Shown piece after piece: positions 8,801 through 15,935 of a stretch of 64,000 nucleotides of DNA. The translations under genes and the position numbers were made by a program. A model generated the notes under the pieces. It saw only the letters and a list, made by a program, of their open reading frames with translations. It did no database searches and had not been told where the DNA came from. Positions within the stretch are counted from its first letter, which is position 1, and each line of letters starts with the position of its first letter. The DNA is from Paenibacillus aceti (GTDB taxonomy: Bacteria > Bacillota > Bacilli > Paenibacillales > Paenibacillaceae), in NCBI RefSeq assembly GCF_003614185.1, contig NZ_KZ987724.1, positions 4,997,878-5,061,877 of the forward strand. The letters run 5' to 3'.

Positions 8801-8853
8801 AGCAATATAGCGCAACTTCGTTTACTAAAACATGATTTCAGAGTGATCTTCAT
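5848..8853 (-). CDS. Secreted M16C-family zinc metallopeptidase (presequence-protease type)
   Basis: A 1001-residue member of the M16C (PreP/Cym1-like) clan of clamshell proteases that degrade peptides. Unlike the usual cytosolic members it starts with a signal peptide (MKITLKSC, hydrophobic core, cleavage near SSVLAA). The inverted zinc motif HVLEH is at residues 121-125 (H121, E124 catalytic, H125) and the third ligand is E219 in YNEIKGRM. The remaining length supplies four M16-type domains. ATG start with TAGGAG 10 nt upstream. Downstream is repeat copy A; upstream is a non-coding gap, so the gene stands alone. Probable role is breakdown of extracellular peptides at the cell surface; substrate unknown. 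Confidence 0.92.
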   Translation of the reverse strand: MKITLKSCFSKRSCAILLSASLTLSASSSVLAAVSNEGSPGAVVETVTPLSPTFDHNIAGIDIAKYGFTFVKKQQLNEQQTAYLLRHSSGAQVFYFDNNSEDMSFSIGFKTPPEDDKGANHVLEHALLCGSEKYPSRNIQISLKGNSVASLLNAMTSDDYTMYPFTTRNKRDFQNLADVYINALLKPMLLHEKNIFLQQGVRQEIKNGQVQYNGIVYNEIKGRMNKGGEASQFLMEQLYNSLYGRTSLSFTSGGTLEGLEQLTYEDVLKVYRQFYKPSNALIYLSGNQDLNWTLGTLDSYLSKYKPEPNEDISFDDMPNIPSGTIYTALPGENKPDSYGVGLLFSGPSMKDPKAVAAMDIISSLTSEKVSKVYPSLLTVIGNERGILTQGILFPDIATAEKEKVITDYMQTLRGFAGNGFNREELISQMDQSNEYSSYSSDLSNITNVMDGFTYADNPLLYLDKAAYYNEFKKPEGQSYLQSIVKRYFLDNPYKSTVIAGDNSQNKPSAKKKAPEKQYSKAELAAIQQQSEAFEKWLTTPESAEVLQATPRLKLEDFKQSSLNFDATKETIDQMVYTHTNFDMKGEFSILLGFDQSVLETSQAVEAKLLVDIYNQVLQQRNIKGISFFSTTYGKYNNNAEYHPTLNVIIHGKETELEDLLEQLDTVVNDSSFLNSGKLEDYLKGIEQNVHYNVVDEAFIYDYAIASQSAANRYNTLASGPIGSGSLSYLHYLREVNSSKDKQKAALEKISAIRDKVFNRNGLVIDVSGSSSFYKQARESMQPVLAKLNSKVYPKPTIQLPAVPNSLAIVDQSRSENVATVMQVGNLADSSIAYSGKLRVLAKYLETYYLMPMMRDAGAYAGSMQINEDNSVLLNAARTPDIPATLQVFNGLGKFLRESKLTELELENIIITTVNDFDLNTSTENGGVQGIGASMYYKQYSKADLKRERQEILSTTLDDLKSYAPALEQLTSEKKIFIQSNQTMIDNSGIKFESIIDLNSMR

Positions 8854-9055
8854 AGTAAATTCTCCTAACTATTAGATTATGTAAACTTATGAGCGAATAC
8901 TGGTAAGTATAGGTCATAGATTTAAAATATTTAGCAGAAAAAGATTAAGTTTTCCTAAAGTCCATAACCAGTTTTGATGTCAATATGTGAATACACGAAT
9001 ATTAAAAATTAAATGTCTTGATGTTCGATGCTTCCCAATGTTATGCTCTAAAGAG

Positions 9056-9085
9056 CCTCCTACATAGATCTAGGGGGTTTTATTT
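9056..9085 (+). terminator. Hairpin with T-tract upstream of the stalk-protein gene
   Basis: CCTCCTA (9056-9062) pairs with TAGGGGG (9071-9077), followed by TTTTATTT. It has no upstream gene on this strand, so it may act as a leader attenuator or terminate an unseen small RNA. Nothing else was seen in 8876-9172. Confidence 0.5.
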
Positions 9086-9172
9086 CGTGTTTACTCGCGC
9101 GTCCATAAATCTATTAAAACTACGCCTATTATGGGCGACAATTGATATAAGCAGTATTCTAGGAGGTTAAGC

Positions 9173-9701
9173 ATGAGAAAATTTATAGCTGGGGTAATTG
9201 CTGGGGTGCTTCTCTTTGGGCTTGCGTTTGTGTTCACGGATACCGTCAAATCACTAACAGCGGCGGAAACCGGAATCTACAATATTAAGAAAAAGGATGG
9301 CACCCCGGTCTCGGAGGGCGTTGTCATACACGGAACAGTCTACGCACCGGTTCGAGCGATGGCTGATGCGGTCGGTTGTCCATTATCGGTAGAGGGGAAG
9401 ACGATTATCATCGAAGGCTCTGGAAAGCCGCCGATGATTCAGACAATGGCCAGCGCATCGAGCGAGGAGGATCAATTGCTGGCCGAGATTAACAGCTACA
9501 AAGCGAACATTAAGACAATGAAACGTGTGATCGATAAACTAGAAGAAGAGAAGACCAAAGAGGTGAACCCCGGAACGCCTCAAGGACCTGCAAGCGATCC
9601 TTAAGAAGCAATATGAAAACTTAGGGGCAAATCAGGCGAAGGTCAGTGTCCTGGAAGCCAGACTAAAGAAGCTGAAGGAGGAAAGGGCCGCTAATAAATA
9701 G
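9173..9701 (+). pseudogene. Frameshifted copper-amine-oxidase-N-type stalk protein with coiled coil
   Basis: The frame from 9173 gives a membrane-anchored protein: signal/anchor (MRKFIAGVIAGVLLFG), a copper amine oxidase N-like segment (GVVIHGTVYAPVRAMADAVG, residues 48-67) and the start of a coiled coil, then stops at 9604. A continuing coiled coil (TPERLKDLQAILKKQYENL then VLEARLKKLKEE) is present in the next frame up to a stop at 9701. Removing one C from the CCCC run near 9563-9566 restores a single reading frame of about 175 residues. Either a true null mutation or a sequencing error. AGGAGG site and ATG are well placed. Confidence 0.7.
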
Positions 9702-9717
9702 GGAGTGTGGAAGTGTT

Positions 9718-9784
9718 TGCTATAATATAACTTGTACATGGAACAGGCTTAAAAGGGTGGTCGGCTAATCTCCCGGAAGGGAGG
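9718..9784 (+). promoter_or_regulatory. Extended -10 promoter and translation-blocking leader of the toxin gene
   Basis: TGC-TATAAT (9718-9726) is a perfect extended -10. In the leader, CTCCC (9770-9774) pairs with GGGAG (9779-9783) over a GGAA tetraloop, covering the ribosome site GGGAGG (9779-9784). The leader segment GGTGGTCGG (9756-9764) can also pair with CCGCCCACC (9908-9916) just past the stop codon, one mismatch, giving a 5'-3' closed mRNA. Confidence 0.6.
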
Positions 9785-9792
9785 TGATGCCT

Positions 9793-9906
9793 GTGGAGAT
9801 TAAGGACGCATTGACGATAATGATCGGATTTGGCGGGCTAATTATAGCACTGCTGATGCTGATTGTAACGATAGTCGTGGCGATTAATCAAAACGAAAAG
9901 AAATAG
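9793..9906 (+). CDS. Holin-like toxin (Hol-Tox family, type I toxin-like peptide)
   Basis: A 37-residue peptide, too short for routine gene calling: charged start (VEIKDALT), one hydrophobic helix (IMIGFGGLIIALLMLIVTIV) and a polar NQNEKK tail. This is the pattern of the Firmicute putative holin-like toxins related to TxpA/BsrG, which damage the membrane and are silenced by an antisense RNA. GTG at 9793 is preferred because GGGAGG lies 8 nt upstream; the ATG at 9787 is too close. The leader hairpin and 5'-3' pairing support regulation at translation. The antitoxin RNA, expected antisense over the 3' end, was not located. Confidence 0.7.
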   Translation: MEIKDALTIMIGFGGLIIALLMLIVTIVVAINQNEKK

Positions 9907-9999
9907 ACCGCCCACCAGGTAAAATATTTATCATAGCACAAGCTAATTCATACCTCAATCACGGGAGAACTTCAAATAACGTCTTATCCGGGAGGTCTT

Positions 10000-10431
10000 A
10001 TGGTTAAATTTCTGAAGCTGAACGGTCTCAGTACTTTGTATGGTCTGCATTTTGCAATTCAAATCGAACTGCTGATGAACACATACCGACTTGCGAGAGT
10101 AACAGAAATGGATTTGGCGAAGGCGAATACGATGATCGGTTGGACGGTGCTGCTGATATGGATAGCCACATCGTTTCTGATGTATGGGCTGACGAAGGTT
10201 TTATTAGGGAGTCGAAAAATAAAATTCTGGACCTCTGTGCTTTGGATTCCGTATGCTGCAGCTGTTATTTATGCCTTTGGCAGTCTGTTCCCGATCACGG
10301 ATCGAGGGGAGATGCCGTCGCCAGTCATGGGACTTATCTTAATCGGGGCAGCATTTCTGTATCCCTTCTATATTATATTGATCAATATGCTGAGCTTCAT
10401 ACGAAGTGAGGATGTTCCCAAGAGTGGGTAG
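10000..10431 (+). CDS. Four-helix membrane protein, unknown function
   Basis: A 143-residue integral membrane protein with four hydrophobic segments: about residues 8-28, 45-66, 78-98 and 108-130, separated by short basic loops (LLGSRKIKF) and a SEDVPKSG tail. ATG start with GGGAGGTC 6 nt upstream. No catalytic or binding motif is visible and I do not recognise the family. It lies between the toxin gene and the convergent acyl-CoA synthetase, sharing a bidirectional terminator with the latter. Confidence 0.75.
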   Translation: MVKFLKLNGLSTLYGLHFAIQIELLMNTYRLARVTEMDLAKANTMIGWTVLLIWIATSFLMYGLTKVLLGSRKIKFWTSVLWIPYAAAVIYAFGSLFPITDRGEMPSPVMGLILIGAAFLYPFYIILINMLSFIRSEDVPKSG

Positions 10432-10519
10432 CGTTATATGACTGCAATCGCGTTTAGTTGCATATAAGCAGTTATTTTCCTCCCCTTCACCGCCAGTCCA
10501 CCATATAACATATAAAAAA

Positions 10520-10555
10520 GCCCCGTCAGAGCGATCTAATCCTCTCTGACGGGGC
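10520..10555. terminator. Bidirectional terminator between convergent genes
   Basis: Twelve-base-pair stem GCCCCGTCAGAG / CTCTGACGGGGC, A-run on the left (minus-strand T-tract) and TTCTC on the right. It best serves the acyl-CoA synthetase on the minus strand. Confidence 0.85.
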
Positions 10556-10561
10556 TTCTCA

Positions 10562-12151
10562 TTAATTCTGCTCTTCCTCAAGCTTCCGCAGCTCGATTCT
10601 GCGGATCTTGCCGGAGTTGGTCTTCGGAAGATCAGCGATGAACTCGATCTTGCGCGGATACTTATAAGGAGCCGTCAATTGCTTGACATGCTGCTGCAGC
10701 TCTTTGATCAGCTCGTCCGATTCTGTTACGCCGGTCTGCAGGACGATGAAGGCCTTGACGACATGCCCTCGAATCTCATCGGGGCTTGCGACAGCGGCGC
10801 ATTCCTTCACCACCGGATGCTTCATCAGAGCCTCCTCGACTTCAAAAGGACCGATGGTGTAGCCGGAGCTAATAATAATATCGTCGCCGCGTCCTTCAAA
10901 CCAGAAGTAGCCATCGGCATCTTTACTGGCCCGATCCCCGGTAATGAAGTATTGCCCGTGGGTGGCGAGCTCTTTTTTCTCAGGATCCTTATAGTAAGTA
11001 TGGAACAGAGCTGGCATTTCACGGTGTACCGCGATATCGCCTACCTGCCCGGGAGGTGCTACTTGCCCATCCTCATCCACAACTTCCACGAGACCCTCGG
11101 AGATCGCCCGGCCCATCGAGCCGATGCGTACTCCGACATCCCTCAGATTGCCGATCAACAGTGTGCTCTCCGTCTGTCCATATCCATCACGGATCGTTAT
11201 GTTGAATTTCGTCTGGAAGGTGCGGATCACTTCTTCATTCAGAGGCTCGCCGGCAGATACGGCGCTGCGCAGAGAAGCTAGGTCATAATCCTCAACGTCT
11301 GTAGCTTTTGCCATCAGTCTGTATTCGGTAGGCGTGCAGCATAATACATTGATGCGCAGCTCTTGAATCAAGCGCAAGTACTCCTTCGGAACGAAATGGC
11401 CATCATACACGAAGCCGGTCGCGCCATTACCCAATATCGATAAAAAAGGGCTCCAGATCCACTTCTGCCAGCCTGGGGCTGCAGTGGCCCAGACGAAATC
11501 GGACTCCTGAATATTGATCCAAGGGGAGGTGATCCGTAAATGGGCGTAGCCCCAGCCATGGCGATGCACGACGCCCTTCGGCTGCCCTGTCGTGCCGGAG
11601 GTATAGGCCAGGATCGCCATATCATCGCGATGGGTCTGTACAGTCTCAAACTGCAGTGCTTGTCCTTCCATAAGCTGATGTATGTTTAGCCATTCATGCT
11701 GGGTATCATCAGCCTTAGGAAGATCCGACGTGGTGAGTCGGTATTGCAGGGCGGGCAGTTCCTCCTTGATCCGTTCGACCTCTTGGACACCTTCCGGCCA
11801 GACGATGACAGCCTTGGCTTCAGAATGAAGGAGCCGATAAGATATATCCTTAGCTCTTAGCATTTGAGAAGAAGGGATGATGGCGAGGCCCAATTTCAGA
11901 CATGCCAGATAAATCACATAGGCCATAATACTTCTGGGTACCATGACCAGCACCCGGTCTCCTTGGAGCAACCCCAGCTTTTTCAGCGCATGAGCAAGCT
12001 GATTAGCCTTGCCAAGCAGTTGTCCGTAAGTGATCTCATCGCGTTCTCCCGCTTCATTTAAGTATTTCAAGGCGAGCTTGTCCGGATTATGGCGTTCGAA
12101 CTCTGAGGCCATATTATAGAATTCCGGCGCTATCCATTGCTTGTAATCCAT
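10562..12151 (-). CDS. Acyl-CoA synthetase, acetyl/medium-chain AMP-forming type
   Basis: A 529-residue ANL-superfamily enzyme that activates a carboxylic acid with ATP to an acyl-adenylate and then transfers it to CoA. The AMP-binding P-loop YTSGTTGQPKGVVHRHG lies near residues 188-204, the A5 motif DGYGQTES near 320, GDR...GYFWFEGRGDD near 400 and the C-terminal catalytic lysine region PKTNSGKIRR close to the end. Sequence style matches AcsA/YtcI and medium-chain MACS-type synthetases. ATG start, AAAGGAGA 9 nt upstream. Transcribed alone; a 23-bp palindrome overlaps its apparent promoter and may bind a fatty-acid-responsive repressor. Natural substrate cannot be told from sequence. Confidence 0.92.
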   Translation of the reverse strand: MDYKQWIAPEFYNMASEFERHNPDKLALKYLNEAGERDEITYGQLLGKANQLAHALKKLGLLQGDRVLVMVPRSIMAYVIYLACLKLGLAIIPSSQMLRAKDISYRLLHSEAKAVIVWPEGVQEVERIKEELPALQYRLTTSDLPKADDTQHEWLNIHQLMEGQALQFETVQTHRDDMAILAYTSGTTGQPKGVVHRHGWGYAHLRITSPWINIQESDFVWATAAPGWQKWIWSPFLSILGNGATGFVYDGHFVPKEYLRLIQELRINVLCCTPTEYRLMAKATDVEDYDLASLRSAVSAGEPLNEEVIRTFQTKFNITIRDGYGQTESTLLIGNLRDVGVRIGSMGRAISEGLVEVVDEDGQVAPPGQVGDIAVHREMPALFHTYYKDPEKKELATHGQYFITGDRASKDADGYFWFEGRGDDIIISSGYTIGPFEVEEALMKHPVVKECAAVASPDEIRGHVVKAFIVLQTGVTESDELIKELQQHVKQLTAPYKYPRKIEFIADLPKTNSGKIRRIELRKLEEEQN

Positions 12152-12184
12152 CTATACCGTCTCCTTTTGTCGGCGCATCCTCAG

Positions 12185-12207
12185 CTGTTGAACTCATAGT
12201 TCAACAG
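12185..12207 (-). promoter_or_regulatory. Palindromic operator in the acyl-CoA synthetase promoter
   Basis: Perfect arms CTGTTGAAC and GTTCAACAG around TCATA. On the minus strand a TTGAGA box, 17-bp spacer and TATGAG overlap this palindrome, 34 bp upstream of the start codon, as a repressor site would. TetR-type size; the binder is unknown. Confidence 0.5.
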
Positions 12208-12354
12208 TTACTTCATCTCAACGAATATGATGAGGTATTAGTATCAGATGCTAATGGTGCTTATTATACTACAGTATGGACTATGTATGAATTATAAATA
12301 TGAATTGCAATTGAATTTTTATAAAGGAAAAGGTCTGGATTGTATCCTAATGCA

Positions 12355-12382
12355 CAGCCCCTTCAAGGATCTGAAGGGGCTG
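12355..12382 (-). terminator. Strong hairpin downstream of the small basic protein gene
   Basis: CAGCCCCTTCA (12355-12365) pairs with TGAAGGGGCTG (12372-12382). There is no clear T-run on either strand, so termination is inferred from stability and position. Confidence 0.5.
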
Positions 12383-12394
12383 GCAACTATATTA

Positions 12395-12592
12395 TTACCA
12401 GTAGCTTCTGTGGCAATTTTTATGGTGATGACGGCGCCGGCGATGACGAAGCACTCCGTGATCCACAGTAACATGACAGTGTTTGCTCACTTTTGGTACA
12501 AATTTGATCGTAGTCACCTGAGTCTCGACGATTCTCTTGAAGCGGGTTTTTGGTCTTGGCTCACGATGGCAGCATCCTTGTTGATAATACAT
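12395..12592 (-). CDS. Small His/Arg/Cys-rich protein, possible spore coat protein
   Basis: A 65-residue peptide starting at the ATG at 12592, which has an excellent AGGGAGG site 7 nt upstream; the longer frame to 12655 has none. Composition is striking: CC at 7-8, clusters RHRRRRHHHK near 49-58 and a final CHRSYW. A central VETQVTTIKFVPKVSKHCHVTV segment recalls the repeating valine/threonine/histidine pattern of CotD-like inner coat proteins. A CATACAATG stretch upstream partly matches a sigma-K -10 box. Opposite-strand frame 12248-12616 is considered a shadow. Function is inferred from composition only. Confidence 0.5.
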   Translation of the reverse strand: MYYQQGCCHREPRPKTRFKRIVETQVTTIKFVPKVSKHCHVTVDHGVLRHRRRRHHHKNCHRSYW

Positions 12593-12796
12593 TTTTATTC
12601 CTCCCTTCTGTGGTAATGCATTGTATGACGTTGTGATAAGCACGGAAACGTACAAATGACCAAAATGGGGAGGGGCTAACTGAAATGCAGGTATTTGGAG
12701 GGGATAGGTGGGAGAAAATATATAAATATCCCGGCAGTTTAGACGAACCGCCAGGATAGTGTATAATCAGATAGTGGCTTGAAATGAGCCGTATAT

Positions 12797-13873
12797 TCAG
12801 TTAGCATACGTGTAGCTGTCATTCGTCTTTTTTAACAGTTTTTTGAATCCGGGTGAAGCATACAGTTTCTTGTCCTTGGTAATGAATAGCACCTCTGTAT
12901 TGGGGATACTCTCGGCGAATTCCAGGCCTTTCTCTACCCCCATCAGAACAAGCGCGGTGTCCATCGTATCGGCATCGGTTGAACTGTCGGTAATGATTGT
13001 AACACTGCTGATGTTGTTATCAACAGGGTAGCCTGTCTTCGGATTGAGAATGTGCGGATACATTTTGTCATCTTCAATGAAATAACGCTCGTAGATCCCT
13101 GCGGTAACGACGGTCTTGTCATTAACAGGCACGGTACCGATCGGCTTGCCGCGCTGTTGGTCGGGATCCTGGATTCCGATGTTCCAATCCTTGCCGCCGG
13201 GCTTCTGGCCCATGGCATATACATTGCCGCCCAGATCGATAATCGCGCTATCAAAGCCTTGATCTGCCAGATAGTCGTAGACGAGGTCAGCGGCGTAGCC
13301 TTTACCGTAGGAACCAAGGTCGATTTCCATCCCTTTTTCCGTCAGGTACAACTCGTGCTTGGCTTCATTTAGTTCAAGCTTCCGATAGTCGCACAGCTTC
13401 TGCATGGCTGCAATATCTTCGGGGGAAGGCACATGGGCGCCTTCATGGCCTATATTCCATAAGCTGACGAGCCTGCCGATGGTCGGGTCCAACAGGCCCT
13501 CTGAACGCTTGGCATATTCGACAGCATAGGCGACCAGATCGAACGTATCCTTCGACACTTGAACCGGCGCGATTCCAGCATTTGCGTTAACCTTGTAAAT
13601 TTCGCTGTGCTCATTCATTCTGTTGATCTTGTTGTCGATTTGTTTCAGAAGATCTCCGAGCTCGTCGAAATTCTTCTTGGTTGCCCGCTTGTCATAAATT
13701 TTGATATTTACTACAGTATCAAAAATAAAGAAGGTTTCCTTCATAGGATCAAGAGTTTGGGCTTCGCTTTCGGAACTGGGGCTGGCGTTGTTGCCGGAAT
13801 TTCCGCAGCCTGCGAGCAGGGAGCCGACAATGGACATCGTTACCAACAAAATAGCTGCTTTCTTCATATTCAT
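12797..13873 (-). CDS. apbE: ApbE-type FAD:protein FMN transferase (lipoprotein)
   Basis: A 358-residue lipoprotein (lipobox LLAGC, C23) of the ApbE family, which transfers FMN from FAD onto a Ser/Thr of extracytoplasmic flavoproteins. Family marks: FFIFDTVVNI near 47, RSEGLLDPTIGRL near 125, IDLGSYGKGYAAD near 185, IDLGGNVYAMG near 213, HILNPKTGYPV near 285 and the metal-binding TDSSTDADTMDTAL near 303. ATG with AGAGG 8 nt upstream. Divergent from eetA; partner substrate is almost certainly the two-site lipoprotein encoded at 26014-26910. In Listeria the corresponding gene is called fmnB. Confidence 0.95.
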   Translation of the reverse strand: MNMKKAAILLVTMSIVGSLLAGCGNSGNNASPSSESEAQTLDPMKETFFIFDTVVNIKIYDKRATKKNFDELGDLLKQIDNKINRMNEHSEIYKVNANAGIAPVQVSKDTFDLVAYAVEYAKRSEGLLDPTIGRLVSLWNIGHEGAHVPSPEDIAAMQKLCDYRKLELNEAKHELYLTEKGMEIDLGSYGKGYAADLVYDYLADQGFDSAIIDLGGNVYAMGQKPGGKDWNIGIQDPDQQRGKPIGTVPVNDKTVVTAGIYERYFIEDDKMYPHILNPKTGYPVDNNISSVTIITDSSTDADTMDTALVLMGVEKGLEFAESIPNTEVLFITKDKKLYASPGFKKLLKKTNDSYTYAN

Positions 13874-13948
13874 CGGATTAACCTCTTTTCTGCCTGACTT
13901 TTATCGTCCTTGATTGTAGCAGAAATGAAACATTACTAAAAGGACAAG

Positions 13949-14001
13949 TTTTCACAATAAAATCAGTTCCTTTCTTATTTAAAATGATTATTTTGTGAAA
14001 A
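13949..14001. promoter_or_regulatory. Inverted repeat in the apbE-eetA divergent promoter region
   Basis: TTTTCACAATAAAAT (13949-13963) and ATTATTTTGTGAAAA (13987-14001) are near-perfect inverted copies 23 bp apart. Each contains a TTCACAA-type half site like those of Rex or Fnr-class regulators, but oriented outward. Likely regulatory; the binder is unknown. Confidence 0.45.
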
Positions 14002-14020
14002 GATGGAGGATGAGACAATT

Positions 14021-14054
14021 ATCACACTTGTGTGATGAAAGTTACATGTATAAT
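14021..14054 (+). promoter_or_regulatory. eetA promoter with palindromic operator over the -35
   Basis: TATAAT at 14049-14054 with a weak TTGTGT at 14028-14033. The palindrome ATCACAC-TT-GTGTGAT (14021-14036) overlaps the -35. TGTGATGAAAGTTACA (14031-14046) also resembles a CRP/FNR-class site with one arm imperfect. Confidence 0.5.
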
Positions 14055-14106
14055 GAGTTCATCTAAGATTTAGATTATCAAAAAATAAGGAAATAAGGAG
14101 TTGCAC

Positions 14107-14496
14107 ATGAAACGCGGAGATATTCTGCTGATCGGATTAGTCGTCGTTATTGCGTTAGCCTTTATTATTCCACGCTGGTTCGATCGAGATTCAAGTGAAA
14201 AAAATCACAACGAACTTAGAACTGCTAAAATCACGGTAGATGGGAAATTATTTAAAGAGGTAGAACTTACACAAGAAGAACAAACCGTGGAAGTCGAAAA
14301 TGAACACGGGCTTAATATTCTGAAGATTCATGATTACGGGATTGAAATGATTGATGCGGATTGTCCAGATAAAGTATGCCTTTCTTTCGGATTCGTAGAT
14401 CGGACAGGAGGTACAATCATCTGTCTGCCGCACAAGCTTATGGTAGAGATTCAGGGTCCGGCAGAGGAGGATGGTATTGATGCAACAGTTAAATGA
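14107..14496 (+). CDS. eetA: EetA-like membrane protein with NusG domain II
   Basis: A 129-residue protein: one N-terminal membrane helix (ILLIGLVVVIALAFIIP, residues 5-21) and an external NusG-II-type beta domain with the typical cysteine pattern ADCPDKVCLSFGFVDRTGG...ICLPHKL. In Listeria the same domain arrangement is EetA, needed for extracellular electron transfer; its molecular task is not established. ATG at 14107 chosen because AAGGAG ends 6 nt upstream; the TTG two codons earlier is too close. First gene of a nine-gene co-directional run ending with ubiA, and overlaps eetB by 17 bp. Confidence 0.85.
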   Translation: MKRGDILLIGLVVVIALAFIIPRWFDRDSSEKNHNELRTAKITVDGKLFKEVELTQEEQTVEVENEHGLNILKIHDYGIEMIDADCPDKVCLSFGFVDRTGGTIICLPHKLMVEIQGPAEEDGIDATVK

Positions 14497-15025
14497 GCAA
14501 GCTAATATCGCTCTGAAAAGAACAGTTATCGTCGCTATTTTTGCTGCGGTGGCTGTTGTGCTAAGTTTGGTTGAATCTTTGATTCCTCTCAATATGGGGG
14601 TTCCTGGCGCCAAGCTGGGGCTTGCCAATATTATGGTTTTGACCTGTCTTTACTTTTTACGTGCTCGGGATGCTCTGATGATGGTGCTGCTCAAGACTCT
14701 TCTGACAGCCTTTATCTTCGGCACATTTTCGAGCTTTCTGTTCAGTATTATGGGGGCGCTGTTCAGCTTTGTAGCGATGTGGTTCCTGCTGTGGGTCGGC
14801 CGAGACAAGCTTAGCTTTATCGGCATCAGCATCGTCGGCGGGATTGCGCATAATATCGGGCAGTTGACAGCTGCATGTATTTACTTCAACACCTCGAAGA
14901 TATTCTACTATTTGCCGATGCTGCTCATTATGGGCGTACTTACGGGGATCGCGGTAGGGATCGCTGTCAGGTACCTGGTACCCTCCTTATCGAAGCTGTC
15001 CTTGTTCGAAAATTTCCTGGGATAA
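14480..15025 (+). CDS. eetB: EetB-like Gx transporter family membrane protein
   Basis: A 181-residue integral membrane protein of the Gx transporter / 'heptaprenyl diphosphate synthase component I' family, which is related to ECF-transporter S components and is not a prenyl synthase. Five to six hydrophobic helices; signature NMGVPGAKLGLANIMVL after the first helix and GGIAHNIGQL near 117. The ATG at 14480 has GAGGAGG 9 nt upstream and is preferred to 14471. Partner of EetA in the Listeria system; immediately upstream of an ECF energising module, suggesting it may be the substrate-binding subunit of that module here. Confidence 0.85.
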   Translation: MQQLNEQANIALKRTVIVAIFAAVAVVLSLVESLIPLNMGVPGAKLGLANIMVLTCLYFLRARDALMMVLLKTLLTAFIFGTFSSFLFSIMGALFSFVAMWFLLWVGRDKLSFIGISIVGGIAHNIGQLTAACIYFNTSKIFYYLPMLLIMGVLTGIAVGIAVRYLVPSLSKLSLFENFLG

Positions 15026-15095
15026 CAGCAGCTATAACTGGTAAGAGAGGCTTAACAGGCGGTGACTGTATGAGAAGGCGGAGGAGGAGAGAAAA

Positions 15096-15935
15096 ATGAA
15101 AGACACGGTACTGGCATATGAATTGCAGCAGGTGTCCTTTGCTTATCATCCGCAGCAGCAAATTCTCGATAATATCAATCTGCGAATTACGGCGGGCAGC
15201 TGGGTTACCCTGGTCGGCGCTAATGGCAGCGGGAAGTCGACACTCGCCAAATTACTTGGCGGGCTGTTAGCGGCAAATGCCGGCAAGATTTACGTTGAAG
15301 GTACCGAGATGAATCAGGAATCGATTACACATCTTCGGCCGCGGATCGGCATGGTCTTCCAGAACCCAGATAATCAATTTATCGGTGCAACCGTTGAAGA
15401 GGATATCGCCTTCGGTTTGGAAGGGCGCTGCTTGCCCCGAGATGAGATGGTAGAACGAGTGAAGCGCTATGCGGATAAACTGGAGATCGGTCATCTGTTG
15501 TCCAAGCACCCTGCGGAGTTGTCCGGCGGGCAGAAGCAACGGGTGGCCGTTGCTGCGACATTGGCGATGGAGCCGGGCATCGTTATCTTCGACGAAGCCT
15601 CTTCTATGCTGGATGAGAAGGCGCGTGGGGAACTGCAATTGATTATGCGAGAGATGAGCGAGAGTGGCGGATATACGATCATCTCTATTACCCATGATGC
15701 TGAAGAGATATTAGCTTCCGATCGGGCAATCGTCCTGAAGGATGGCGGAGTAGCGGCTGATGTCAGCCCCTTGGAGCTGTTCCGCAATCAAGAGCTGCTG
15801 AGTTCCTGCCGTCTGATCGCCCCGTTCCGGGTGCGTCTGATTCAGGAGTTGAGCAGCCGGGGCATTGAGCTTGATCCTGGCCAAGACATCGAGGAGGTGA
15901 GTGAGCAGCTATGTCGGTACATTTCGAGCAAGTAA
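15096..15935 (+). CDS. ecfA1: Energy-coupling factor transporter ATPase EcfA1
   Basis: A 279-residue ABC ATPase with Walker A GANGSGKST (near 43), Q-loop NPDNQFIGATVEED (characteristic of EcfA1), signature ELSGGQKQR (near 143) and Walker B IVIFDEASSML. The walker-B glutamate is present. Forms a heterodimer with EcfA2 to power vitamin-type uptake by an ECF transporter. AGGAGGAGAG site before the ATG; overlaps ecfA2 by 25 bp. In this setting the cargo is likely a flavin or flavin precursor. Confidence 0.93.
   Translation: MKDTVLAYELQQVSFAYHPQQQILDNINLRITAGSWVTLVGANGSGKSTLAKLLGGLLAANAGKIYVEGTEMNQESITHLRPRIGMVFQNPDNQFIGATVEEDIAFGLEGRCLPRDEMVERVKRYADKLEIGHLLSKHPAELSGGQKQRVAVAATLAMEPGIVIFDEASSMLDEKARGELQLIMREMSESGGYTIISITHDAEEILASDRAIVLKDGGVAADVSPLELFRNQELLSSCRLIAPFRVRLIQELSSRGIELDPGQDIEEVSEQLCRYISSK

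Noticed and set aside
12248-12616. 122-residue plus-strand frame with hydrophobic segments
   Set aside because: No ribosome site at its start; it mirrors the small basic gene on the minus strand, which has a far better translation signal, and it reads through the strong hairpin at 12355-12382.
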